From positions 25,336,905 through 25,400,904 of the forward strand of contig CM028335.1 of the NCBI GenBank assembly GCA_016647705.1: a stretch of DNA of 64,000 bases. Reading direction: 5' to 3'. This document shows, piece after piece, positions 21,401 through 31,850 of the stretch (the first letter of the stretch is position 1; the number at the start of each line of letters is the position of its first letter). Under the pieces are notes generated by a model. That model was given only the letters and a program-made list of their open reading frames with translations. It did not search any database and was not told where the DNA came from. Position numbers and translations under genes: made by a program. Origin of the DNA: Eucommia ulmoides (Eukaryota; Streptophyta; Magnoliopsida; Garryales; Eucommiaceae).

Positions 21401-22506
21401 TTTTCTAATGATTTTCTTTTTTTCTCCCTTTTTAATCTCCATTCTTTTCTACTTCACATTTCATATCCAATCACACTACTGCCGCCAAGACCATCTTCCA
21501 CCACTGACCACACCACTACCGACTATACCATCACATTGCCACTAGAAAAGAAAAGAAAAAATCAACGAAAATTATAACGGGTTTCTGTGGCACCTCCATC
21601 TGTAAATCTTTGTTTCGTGGCATCTCTCTCTCTCTTTCTCTCCCCCTCTCCCTCTCCCTCTCTCTTTGTAAATCAAAACAAGGAGATTTGAAAAAATAAC
21701 ACAATTCATAGATAGGACTGTGGTTTGATGAGACGATGGTGGAGATGACGGATTCAAGTGGTGGTTGAACAGAGATTTACAAAGAAAGATGGTAGACGGC
21801 CTCATTCTCTGTAAATCTCTGTTTCGCATATTGGTGGTAGTACAATCCTTTTTGCTATATCTTCACCCCTATAAATAAATAAGTAAAAATTATTTAAGCA
21901 AATTACAATCTTACCTTCTAAATTTCTAACACATTTATTCCTTAATTATTTTGTTTTTTACACTCCTCCTCCTTCTTATTCCTTCCACATCTTCGCCAAC
22001 GGTGTAGACGGCATCGGTGGCCTCGTCGGTGACATTGTCGTCTCTGTCTATCCTTGTCCTCCACTCCCTAAGCCTCGTTGTCCCCTACTCCCATTGCCTC
22101 GTTGTCCCCCACTGTCCTCAGCCTTGCTGTCCCCCCACTCCCCTTCCCCACTCCTTTGCCGTAAAAAATTAGTGTATATTTATGAAAACTTATTGGGTAA
22201 AAATTAAAATTATGTAAAAAAATGGTGAAAATATAATTTTAAAATAATTTTGATTTATTTTTAGAAAGGGTCCACATTTAACAAAAAATATGTATATATA
22301 GAAGCTCCCACCAGTAGATCCTACATTGCTTAAATTTTAATTTTAATTATTTTTACGTTTTTAAACTTGTAAATAATAAAATTACCTTTTTAAAAAAAAA
22401 AAATCCTATAAAAAATTACAAGCTTCAGGAAAAAATATAAATTTTAAATCTTTTTTTTTTTATCTCAACAAATGATGTCATGTAACCGTAGTGCAGATTT
22501 TTCCAA
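21401..22506. other. AT-rich intergenic stretch with a CT microsatellite
   Basis: I see no gene. It holds a CT-rich microsatellite (21627-21666), a C-rich stretch near 22045-22150, and a short duplicated phrase TGTAAATCTTTGTTTCG/TGTAAATCTCTGTTTCG (near 21600 and 21817). The rest is AT-rich. Confidence 0.5.
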
Positions 22507-22597
22507 CATGGCCCCTGCACAAGGATACAAAGAAGATTAGCATGGCCCTGCACAAGGATGACACGCACAAATCGAGAAATGGTCCAAATTTTTTTCC
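22507..22597 (+). pseudogene. U6 snRNA-derived pseudogene, copy 1 (5' part lost)
   Basis: From about 22523 it matches plant U6 snRNA: AAGATTAGCATGGCCC, GCACAAGGATGACACGCAC, AAATCGAGAAATGGTCC and the terminal T run. The 5' stem-loop is missing and replaced by a second copy of CATGGCCCCTGCACAAGGAT (22507-22526), an internal partial duplication. There is no convincing USE/TATA pair at the usual distance. It heads the duplicated segment that recurs at 24571. Confidence 0.85.
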
Positions 22598-23300
22598 TCC
22601 CTTTTTCTTCTGCCTTCGTCGGATCGTCTTCTGCTCGGAGAAGGTCCGTTTCGTCTCCTCCGGTGGCCATCAATTTTTCCTAATATGTGCCCCGTCTCTT
22701 GAGATATCCCTTTTTTTTTTTTTTTTTTTTTCCCTCTTCATGATGTTTTTGTTTTATTTTATTGAATGGGTTAATTGATACTCCGAAGTCGAAGCATTTC
22801 GTTTATAGTTTCGATTTGCCTGTTGGAGTGTGTGATGTTGGTTTGTGCAACGCACATGAACTGTTCGATGAAATGCCTTACAAAACACATCACCTTCTTT
22901 TGCGAATCAATGAGTACGTCCACTGCAAACCATGATTTCTGTGGTTTAAGATGTAAAAATCATGCGTCTTGACAGCTATAAAGCCATTGAGCTCTATGGA
23001 CAAAGTTTACTTTGCTATAAAGCCAAAAGAAATAATTATAAAAAGATCATTGTAAAAGTATGAATTTGACTATTGATGTGAGATGGATCGGAAAAAAAAG
23101 GGTTTTGGGCAACGGTAGATCCAAAAAATTAGTTGAGGGGGTTTTTTAAAAAAAGTTTCAAGAAGTTTATTAGATATTTTTATAAACTAGGGTGGCTTTT
23201 GTAAAAATTTAATGTATTTTAATTGATTCTTCTCTAAAAATATAAGGGTAATTGTGAAAAATTTCAGAAGTCGAGGGGGGCCTTGAGTCCCTCCTAGCTA
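22507..23300 (+). repeat. Segmental duplication, copy 1 (U6 plus mRNA-like sequence)
   Basis: This is colinear with 24602-25976: U6 3' part, a CTTCTGCCTTCG..GG leader, GTTGGAGTGTGTGATGTTGG, NA(H/R)ELFDEMP coding, CAAACCATGA.TT.TGTGG, and finally TAAAGCCAAAAGAAATAATTAT to GTCGAGGGGGG. Relative to copy 2, ~600 bp is missing between about 22978 and 22990, including the poly-A. Confidence 0.85.
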
Positions 23301-23870
23301 TGGCTTTTATTTCATCTGCAACTTGTTCCTTATTCTTTTAGGCTTCTTGGATTTTTTTCTATTCCCACAAAACTAGGAAGAAGGAACAAAAACATAAATA
23401 CTAATCAAATGTGACAAAAATACTAATCAAATGGAACATTAAATTTTATTTTCAATTCTCATTTGGTGATAACAATTTGGAGTTGTAATCCATTTGTTTT
23501 GAAAATAAAAAAATAAAATAAAATCAATATGGAGTTGTAATCCACCTGGCATTATGTCGAAATCCTTTTTTTGTTAGAAATTGACAAGGCACTTTCACAG
23601 TGGAGACGCTATGATCATTTACTACAAGAAACAAATTCAACATAACATAACCTATTTCTATATGACTAGCCAACAAGAAGGAACATGTTAGTCACTTTAA
23701 GGATTTTGTTTTCTTAATTCGTATGAGGAGGAACTCCATGCCAGTTTGACTTGCAATTCGAAAATTTAATTCAGGGAGCTATTTCCAATTTTTGTTTTTT
23801 TTGGGGTCACACGTGTAATTTCAATAGTGTTGAAATTATATATTGGTCCGATTTTTATTTATTCATTGCA
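23301..23870. other. AT-rich spacer, nothing recognised
   Basis: There is no gene and no clear repeat terminus. A short phrase, AAATACTAATCAAATG, is tandemly duplicated near 23395-23430. Confidence 0.4.
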
Positions 23871-24540
23871 ACATTAGGGAGGGTCACCCTTGATCCTCCC
23901 CGGAAGTGAAAGGTACCGCCTACATTTATAGATCCACAATTATGATTCTTTATTACAAAATTTTTGCAGATGGTCCAATTTAATGACATTTTAGTCTTTT
24001 TTTTCCATATTAAATGTTGTTCCTCTATCTTATGTGTTGTTATATTCAGTCATTATTAAGTGGAGTTTTTTTGTGGAAAAATTATTTTGTATAAGTGTTT
24101 TGAGGCTTATGCAGCTTGTTCTTAACTTCTTTTGTCACTGTCTTTCTTGTGAAGTTACCTGGAAAAATTTCTTCGTTGTTTCTCATGGAAAGATTAGAAA
24201 AAAGTAAAAACATTCGATTTTGTTTGATGTTGGAAAGTGTTACGAACATAAAACTGACCTGAATCTGATAAAGACTCACTTATCCAGTAAAAACTCCATC
24301 GCGAATAGACCAACCAAAAAAAAACATGTTGTCGCTTGTGGAGGCAGCGTCTGCCCGCAGCAGGCGACAGTGAGGAGGAGGAGGAGGAGGAGAAGGAGAG
24401 GATGCAGTGGAGAGGAGGGAATAAGGACAAAAAAAAAAAAAAAGAGAGTGAAGGGGTGTATATGTTAATAACTTTAAAGGTACAATAAATTATTAAAAAA
24501 ATTATTTTATTTTGAATATGGTGTATATCTAACAACCGCT
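23871..24540. repeat. Dispersed repeat, uninterrupted copy
   Basis: It shares with 40254-48373 a series of blocks in the same order: GAAGTGAAAGGT.CCGCCTA, the GATTC..T.TTAC block, TTCTTAACTTCTT, TCTCATGGAAA.ATTAGAAAAAA, CAAAAACTCCATCGC-like, GTGCAGTGGAGAGGAGG, AGGGGTGTATAT.TTAA, and ATGGTGTA..TCTAAC. It serves as an empty-site reference for the three insertions in the other copy. A GGA/GAG-rich stretch lies at 24370-24425. No coding function is evident. Confidence 0.75.
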
Positions 24541-24570
24541 TTATGTAACTCTTGCTCTCCCACGGAGTTC

Positions 24571-24671
24571 ATCCCTTTGGGGACATCCGATAAAATTGGA
24601 ACGACACAGAGAATATTAGCATGCCCCTGCGCAAGGATGACACGCACAAATCGGGAAATGGTCCAAATTTT
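24571..24671 (+). pseudogene. U6 snRNA pseudogene, near full length (copy 2)
   Basis: It runs from the 5' stem-loop (CCCTTTGGGGACATCCGAT, canonical CCCTTCGGGGACATCC) through AAAATTGGAACGA, ACAGAGAA, ATTAGCATG and GGATGACACGCACAAATCG. It ends in GGTCCAAATTTTTTTT. It keeps the ACAGAGA box but has a changed first base and a lost base in CATGGCCCC. A proper USE at -70 and TATA at -30 are not visible (GCTCTCCCACGG at 24555 is only vaguely USE-like). It is fused directly to mRNA-like sequence, so it is probably a retro-copied chimera rather than a transcribed gene. Confidence 0.9.
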
Positions 24672-24879
24672 TTTTGCTCCCTTTTTCTTCTGCCTTCGTT
24701 GGAACGTCTTCTGCTCGGATAATGTCTGTTTCGTCTCTTCCAGTGGCCATCGAGTGTGTGCCCCGTCTCTTTGATAAATCCATTTTTTTTTTATCTTCCT
24801 AATGTTTTTTGTTTATTTTATTGAATGGGTTAATTGATACTCCGAAGTTGAAGCATTTCGTTTATTGTTTGAATTTGGG

Positions 24880-24970
24880 TGTTGGAGTGTGTGATGTTGG
24901 TTTGTGCCTATGAGAAAAAGTACAACGCACGTGAACTGTTCGACGAAATGCCTTAGAAAACACATCACCT
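24880..24970 (+). pseudogene. Possible PPR-like coding scrap in the chimera
   Basis: One frame reads EKKYNARELFDEMP followed by a stop; copy 1 (near 22850) reads NAHELFDEMPYK. ARELFDEMP is a hallmark phrase of plant pentatricopeptide-repeat proteins. Only one motif is visible, so the donor mRNA may have been a PPR transcript, but this rests on about ten residues. Confidence 0.35.
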
Positions 24971-25979
24971 TCCTTTTGCGAATCAATGAGTACTTCCACT
25001 GCAAACCATGACTTTTGTGGTTTAAGATGTAAAAATCATGCGTCTTGACAGCTACGTACATATGTAGATTGGTAATAGTATATTCCATGGTCTTGTATTA
25101 TTTCCACTCTGGGCCGGAGTGATGCGACCAGGGAAAACGTTTCAACTGAAACTGGACTGTCTAATGAACATATTTCAATCCAATTGGGAATAAGCAAATT
25201 CTTACGGAATGAATTAGGTTTGACAGTGAATAAGTTTATGTTATGCATCAAATATGATAAGTTGTTTATCATATGCACCCATTGTATTCGCACCATGCAA
25301 CAAGTATCCTGCATTTAATATTTAGTAATTCATGTTCGGGCCGACGTTGTTGCACTTCTGAAGATATCAATTACTCTTTAAATTATGACTGAACCCCAAG
25401 TAAGGTGGTAGAATGCTGAATGTGGTCTCTGTTAGTTTCGATTGTTAGATTTGGTTCACGATTAAGGGATTGCCTCACCGCTCAGCTATGATGCTTTGTG
25501 TATGTATTTGTGTGCATGTGTGTTTTGTATGTTTATAGTGCAAAGTCAGGGACTAGTATGTTTTAAATGATTAACAAGCCTCAAAAACTGAAACGAAAGA
25601 ATCAAAAAAAAAAAAAAAAAAGGCACAAAGGGTGGGGGGAGAGGATTCTAAGCTCTATGGACAAAGTTTAAGACCCATTGATTGGAATACAAGCCCTACT
25701 TTGCTATAAAGCCAAAAGAAATAATTATAAAAAGATCATTGTAAAGGTATGAATTTGATTATTGATGTGAGTTGGATCGGAAAAAAGGGCTTTGGGTAGC
25801 GGTGGATCCAGAAAATTAGTTGAGGGGGGCTAAAAAACATTTCAGGGAGTTTAGTAGATATTTGAATAAATTAGGGGGGCTTTTCGTAAAATTTTAATGG
25901 ATTTAATTGATTTTTCTCCAAAAATATAAGGGTAATTGTGAAAAATTTCAAAAGTCGAGGGGGGCTTGAGTCCCCCTTA

Positions 25980-26678
25980 CAGCATGTTTGGTTGGATGAA
26001 ATCGGGAGCCGAATGGAATTATATTCCGCCTTCAATTTCTATTCCGTTGTTTAGTTTTCCAATAGAATCATTTTTGTGATTCCATTGGAATGAAAATCAA
26101 GAGAATGTGATTTCATTTAAAATGAGGTGGAATCAAATCCAATACAATATAATCAAAAATAAAATTACAAAAAAATTCATCACTGATCTAGCCTTAGAGA
26201 ATAGAAACAGAAATTAAAGAACAGAAAATTGAGAATAGAAACAAAAAAATTGAGAATAGAAATAGAAAATTGAAAACAGAAATAGAAAATTGAGAATATA
26301 AACAAAAAATTGAGAACAAAAATAGAAAATTAGAGAACTGAAAATTGAAAACAGGAATAGAAAATTAGAGAACAAAAAATTGAGAATAAGAACTGAAAAT
26401 TGAGAATAGAAATCAAAATTAGAGAGCGAAAATTGAAAATTGAGAATAGAAGCAGAAATTAGAGAACAAAAATTGAAAATTGAATAGAATAGTGAAATAT
26501 AATAAAATTTAATTATAAGGGTAATGAGAATTTTATTATATTTCACTATTCCATTTCTTCCCTCATTCCATACCAACCAAACATATGAATGGAATAGTGA
26601 TTCCATTGACAATTTCATTTCATTTCTTATCTTATTCCATTACTTCTTCCATTCCATTCCGTCCAGCCAAATGAGCCA
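25980..26678. mobile_element. MITE with TTA target duplication
   Basis: TTA at 25977-25979 and 26679-26681 flanks ends CAGCATGTTTGGTTGGATG and the inverse of CAGCCAAATGAGCCA. About 15 of 23 terminal bases are complementary, and most differences are transitions. TTA duplication and a TGTTTGGTTGG terminus suggest a PIF/Harbinger-type MITE. The subterminal ATTCCATT/AATGGAAT runs also pair. No transposase is present. Confidence 0.6.
26213..26490. repeat. Minisatellite inside the MITE
   Basis: About a dozen degenerate units of AAATTGAGAATAGAAAYA (roughly 17-21 bp) make up the centre of the MITE. On the minus strand this gives a spurious open frame of F, S, Q, L and N that should not be taken as a protein. 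Confidence 0.8.
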
Positions 26679-26818
26679 TTAGGCTCTTAATAGTTTTGCC
26701 ACTAGTTTTTGGACGTGTTGATTGGCCGGGGGTGAGGAGTGTGGCGGCGCTTCTAGTGCGGGAAGATCTTCTAGTGGTATTACAACTACTCAGACGAATT
26801 AGGAAATTCCTGAAGAAA

Positions 26819-28709
26819 AAACTTATTATTGATAATATGTCAGATAAAGAAATGCAAGATTTGATTAATAAAACGTTTAAAGTAAAAATGACAGATTTTT
26901 ATGAAGAAGTTTCCTGTGAAGAAAGCGATAAAAAATTAAATAGTGTGGGACTACAAAAAATATGTAATGTTTATATGCTTCTACCTCTAATGTAACATAT
27001 CATTCAATAAACTGGTTAAAAGAAATCCAAAATAAGCTTATAAATTCATTCAACTAGTTGATTATGCTCTTAGTGAATCTAATTTATTACCAGAAATAAA
27101 ACTAAAAATAAAATGGATCATATTGAATGAGCTAAATAATTATTTTGCTAGTATAAATCTGTGTTAGAAAGAAAGAACGGTTTATACTTTTGATGATGGA
27201 TCTTCTTATATTTTCGATGAAAATGACACTACGTATTCTGACTAACTATGTCAATTGAAAAATTGATGAAAATTTAGAATTACCAAAAGGACTTGCTATT
27301 ATTACTAATAATTAAGAAAAAAATTATGAATGCTGTTAGTAACAACAAAGTTTTAATAGAAAACCTTAATTTTGAAAGAATAGGGATCAGAGAAATGCTT
27401 ATGCCATCATATAGAAGAGCTTATATGTTAAATATCGATGATAATGAAACTGCCTCTCCAAATAGCGAAGATAATATAGAAATTCTGGAAGAATTAAATG
27501 TTTTAATGAATACTGAACAAAGTGGAACAAGTGATGTTAGACAACTAGTTAACCCATCTACTTCTAGACCTAGTACTCAAACAACTCAACCCGCTGAACA
27601 AACAACGACTAGCACGAATATTCCTGCTACCCCAAGAAATCCTACCAGTAATTTTTTAAGAGACCCTTCAAATTTTACTACGCCTTATGTTCCCGAGACG
27701 TTCCCTGAAAATGTTAATACAAACACTGCTTTTCAAGATTCAAGGAGAGGAATTGAAGATGCTAGAAGAGAATTAATGAGACAAAAATTCAGTGAGCCAA
27801 AAAACTGAAAATATCTTAGAAAATGGTATATTTCTCAATATAGACAAATATATGGGGAATACTAATTTACTTGAAAAAATTATTTAAAAATGGGTAAAAT
27901 CTTTATATACCATCTCCATATTTAAAAACGTTATAGGAAATGAAGAAATTACATCTGATGCTTTTTCTAGATGGATTCCTAATAAATATGAGAATTTGTA
28001 ATATGTGCTACTTCGAAGCCTATATTAATGAATTTTCAAAACACTATTATAAAGCTGATTTTAATGAATCTGAAAAACAAATGTATCATGATATGTATTT
28101 TACTAAACTTCCTTCTCAGTATGCCAGATAATTAATAATAAGATATAAAAAGCATAACTAACTGGCAAACAGAAGATACGTTGGGAGCTAGGATAAAATA
28201 CGCTCAGAGACAAATAGGAGTGTAGTGTGCTGCTGCTAAAAATACTGAGTTATATAGAAAGGATTATCAACTTGGTCTATGCTGTGATAATCAATCAGAA
28301 GCGCCAAAGCAATTTGGATGCGTTGATATTTTTCCTCATAAAACTAAAAAACATTTTAAGAAAAATAGATATAGGTAAAAAAAAGACCTTTAAAAGAAAT
28401 TTTAAACCAAGAAAATCTTTTAAGTCAAAAAGAATTTTCAAAAAGAAGAAAAAACCTTTTCAAAAGGTAAAAACTGCCTAGGAAAAACCTATTAAGACAT
28501 GTCGTTGCTGGGCTTGCAACGAAATTGACCATTATGCTAATGAGTGTCCTAATATAAAAAACAAACAAAATGCTAAAGTTAAGATGTTCCTAGAACAAGA
28601 TGAGTCTGATATTAGTGAAATTAATAATATTTCTGATATCGAAACTAAAGAAGAATTTTTCTATCTTGAAGAAACTAGTGATGAGTCAAGAAGTGAGTAC
28701 GAGTACTAA
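26819..28709 (+). pseudogene. Endogenous caulimovirid capsid (ORF1 N-terminal part), broken
   Basis: The capsid part of the polyprotein is spread over at least four frames with stops at about 26993, 27165, 27244, 27806, 28129 and 28479. An acidic Ser/Thr/Pro-rich stretch (27420-27770) is followed by a segment resembling the conserved capsid core (27940-28130). Next come a very Lys/Arg-rich run (28370-28470) and a zinc knuckle of CX2CX4HX4C spacing (28500-28541), the order seen at capsid C-termini in this family. An acidic tail ends at 28709. Placement rests on the knuckle and gene order; the N-terminal part is too diverged to identify alone. Confidence 0.75.
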
Positions 28710-28769
28710 TTTCTTTATTGATTCTATTGAAGATAAAGGTGATTATAAGGTAGAAGCTATTATAGACAA

Positions 28770-29566
28770 AAAAAAAAAAAAAAAGAAGGGTTGGAACTTT
28801 TGGAAACAATGAGTTATTTCGAAAAAACTTTTTAGAAAAATTTAATAGAAAAAATATTTGCTATTATGGAGTTTGTCAATTTGAAGCTATTCTTAACACT
28901 GAAGAATCTAGAAGAAAGATAAATATTCCATTAATCAGTAGAAATATGATTAATAGACAATTAGAAAAGTTAGGAAATGATAAAGAAAAGATTGGTTATA
29001 TACATGTTGGTGGAATACAAATTGTTTTTAAAGCATGTTTTAGAAAAGAAATTAACTTCCCAATAAAAGCTGTTATTCTTGATAATAGAATAAATGATAG
29101 AGCAGATGCTTTGTTAGGACTTGTGCATGGAAACTTTAGTCAAGGAATTTTAGGAATAAAGGTTTATCCGAGATATGCTATCAGTATAAAAGAACCAAGG
29201 ATCAATGAAATCTTTAGCCTTGCTCATGAATGTGCTAGAAAGGATTTTATGGAAGATGAAAGATTTCCTTATTTCATAACGTATCATGTAGGTTACTTTC
29301 TAAGTAACAGTCATCATAGCGATAAGTTCATAAATCACGAGTTCATTGAAATTGATAAAGTGTTCGAACCTTTTGCTAACATTTATAAACTAGACATGGT
29401 CCAAGAAATAGATTTACCTGCTGATTGGAAACTAGATATTAATAAAAAACCAGACCTTGATGTTACTAGATTATCTAATGCTAATAAATGTGGAAAAATT
29501 AAAAGGATGTCTTCTTTAAAAATAATTGGTGGAGAAATAGGAGAATGCTCTATAGATAAATGGTGA
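28770..29566 (+). pseudogene. Endogenous caulimovirid movement protein region (30K superfamily)
   Basis: One frame stays open for ~265 codons. It contains an IHVGGIQI strand, a following IKAVILD..R block, and an LLG..HGN-type segment, which together resemble the 30K movement core that guides virus through plasmodesmata. It begins after an A16 run (28769-28784) where the frame shifts from the capsid tail, so polymerase or recombination slippage at the A run may have broken the fusion. The frame ends at 29566, and the next segment continues in another frame. Confidence 0.7.
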
Positions 29567-29966
29567 TAAAAAAAAGAAAGTTGATGTTCCGATTTATAGA
29601 ATAAAAACTAAATATTTTGATGGTAATGGATTAAAAGAAGTAGAAGCCTTAATAGATACTGGTGCATCTATTAGTCACATATCTCCTAATAAAATATCTA
29701 CCGAAATACCCAGACAAATGCTTAATGAACCCTATGTTTATAAAGACCTTAATGGATTTAAACACACTATTACACAGACTGCTGATATTCCTTTGATAAT
29801 TGAAAATAGAGAACTAATATTTTCTATACATCTTGATAAAGATGAAAAAATGGATTTGCTGTTAGGAAATAATTTTCTCAATAATTGTTTACCTTACAAA
29901 ATTACTTATGATACAATTATACTTACTATAGCAGATAAACACATATATGTTCCAAGGATAATATGA
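29555..29966 (+). pseudogene. First retropepsin-like domain
   Basis: A frame open from 29555 has the DTGAS active-site motif (Asp at 29655-29657) and, ~65 codons later, an LLLGNNFL block typical of retroviral-type aspartic proteases. It follows the movement-protein segment in a shifted frame and ends with TGA at 29964-29966. That stop overlaps the ATG of the next frame (ATGA at 29963-29966), an arrangement typical of compact viral genomes. Confidence 0.75.
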
Positions 29967-31770
29967 GAAGCCCTATATTTTTTAAAATAAGAATTGTTAT
30001 TAACAACGAGATTATTTACACACCCTGTCTCCTAGATACAGGTGATGATATTTGTCTAATGAATAAAAACGTGTTACCATACAAAATGTGGAAGAAGACT
30101 AATAAACTGACAATAAAAGCCAAAGGTTTCAAAGGAAAACCTTTAGACTTAAAAATTATTGCTAAAGATATTATAATATTATCTGGAGATCGATACATCA
30201 AAATACCAATAATATATTAACAAAACACAATGGGAGTACCAATTTTAATTGGAAATAATTTCTTAAGCTTTTTTAAGAAAACTTGATTCACGCAAACAGT
30301 CGATGAATTCCTTACTCCATGTAACCACTGGATATGAATACCATGGTTACAAAACATAAACATCGTTTACACGTAAAAACGTTGTGATATTTACCTTGCA
30401 ACTAATATTTTTGAAAAACTCACCAATAATTTTGGAGAAAATCCTACTACGTTGTAGGAAATCGATAAAGTCTATGCTAATATTGAACTGCTTAATCCAA
30501 CCTGTGTTATAAGAGTAAGACCAATGAGATACTCAGAAGAAGATATTAAAGAATTTGATACACAAATTTCTAGATTTCAAATTGATCCAAGATAGTAAAA
30601 GCCCTCATTCAAGCCCTGCTTTTATGGTTCGAAATCATTCAGAAATAAAATGAGGAAAAGTTAGAATGGTTGTTAATTATAAGAAATTAAATGAAAAAAC
30701 TAAGTTTGATGGATACTTTTTACCTCATAAAGAAAATCTGATCAATAGAACTAAGGGAAAGAAAATATTCTCAAAGTTCGGTTGTAAAAGTGGATTTTGG
30801 AAAATCAAATTAACGAAAGAATCAATACCGTTAACCGCTTTTAGTACCCCTAATGGGCACTATGAGTGGTTAGTTATGCCGTTTGGATTAAAAAGCGCTC
30901 CTCAAATATTCCAGAGAATAATGGATAAAGTGTTTGGTAAGTTATCTGATTTTTGCATTGTTTATGTTGATGATATACTTATCTTCTCTAATAATGAAAA
31001 ACATCATCTGAAGTATCTCGATATTTTAACAGATCGATACAAAGAAAGAGACTCTCACGAAAAAAGGCTGAAATAGGAAAACAGAAAATAGAATTCTTAG
31101 GGTTAATAATAGACACTACTGGAATAGAAATGCAACCTCACATTTGTGAAAAAATAACTATTTTTCCAGATATACTTGAAGATAAAAAACAAGTTCAAAG
31201 ATTCTTAGGAGTCCTAAACTATGCTGAAACATTTATTGAAGGATTGTCTAAACATAGACATCCTTTCCAAAGACTGCTTAAAAAGGGTGCTAAATTCGCT
31301 TGGACTAAAGAGCTTTCTAACAAAATAAAAGAAATCAAAAGTCTTGCTATTCATCTTCCAAGGTTGACATTACCAACAGATGATGATGATTTAATCCTTG
31401 AAACTGATGCCTCTAACACCTATTAGGGTGCAATATTTAAAACTGCTATTGGAAATATTTGCAGGTATGCTAGTGGAACTTTTACTGATACACAACAGAG
31501 ATATCATAGTAACCTCAAAGAATTACTCGCAATTAAGAAAGGAATTAAAAAAATTAGATATTTTCTTATTCCCCAAAAATTTACAATAATAACTGATAAT
31601 ACTTAAGCTAAAGGATTTATCTTTAACAAGTTACCTACAAGTCCTGAATATAATAAAATGAATGGATGACAAACATTCTTTCAGCAATATAATTTTGATA
31701 TTATTCATCGAGCCGGTAAAGATAATGTTTTGGTTGATTTTCTATCCAAGAAAGGAAATTGAGGCTAGTA
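29963..31770 (+). pseudogene. Endogenous caulimovirid Pol: second protease-like domain, RT, RNase H
   Basis: An ATG overlapping the previous stop opens a frame with DTGDD (Asp at 30035-30037) and an ILIGNNFL block near 30250, a second retropepsin-like domain. After stops around 30220-30400, RT starts near 30470. The main RT frame (30666-31076) has the catalytic YVDD at 30963-30974 and a PFGLKSAPQIFQ fingers/palm block. A frameshift near 31076 leads to the connection region (31130-31426). RNase H follows with ETDAS (31397), one in-frame stop at 31424-31426, and a C-terminal HRAGKDN block near 31710. The polymerase would copy pregenomic RNA; this copy is dead. Confidence 0.85.
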
Positions 31771-31850
31771 AAGAATCGATTCCAATTCCCAAAGACGTTA
31801 TTGAATCAATTAAGAAATATTGTTCATAGGGACATTATTTCTTAAGTGCT

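Larger units (their letters stand above)
24571..25976 (+). repeat. Segmental duplication, copy 2: U6-mRNA chimera with poly-A
   Basis: After U6, the sequence runs ~930 bp without the AT bias of its surroundings and ends in an A18 run (25604-25621). A U6 head joined to an mRNA-like body with a poly-A tail is the signature of LINE-driven template switching known from other eukaryotes. Sequence after the tail (25645-25976) also recurs after copy 1, so the whole locus was duplicated later. I found no clear target duplication. Confidence 0.65.

Noticed and set aside
22317-22331. GATCCTACATTGCTT as a U6 upstream sequence element for copy 1
   Set aside because: It resembles RTCCCACATCG with transitions but lies ~200 bp from the U6 part, too far for a working U6 promoter.
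26214-26618. 134-codon minus frame rich in F, S, L
   Set aside because: It is the translation of the minisatellite in the MITE.
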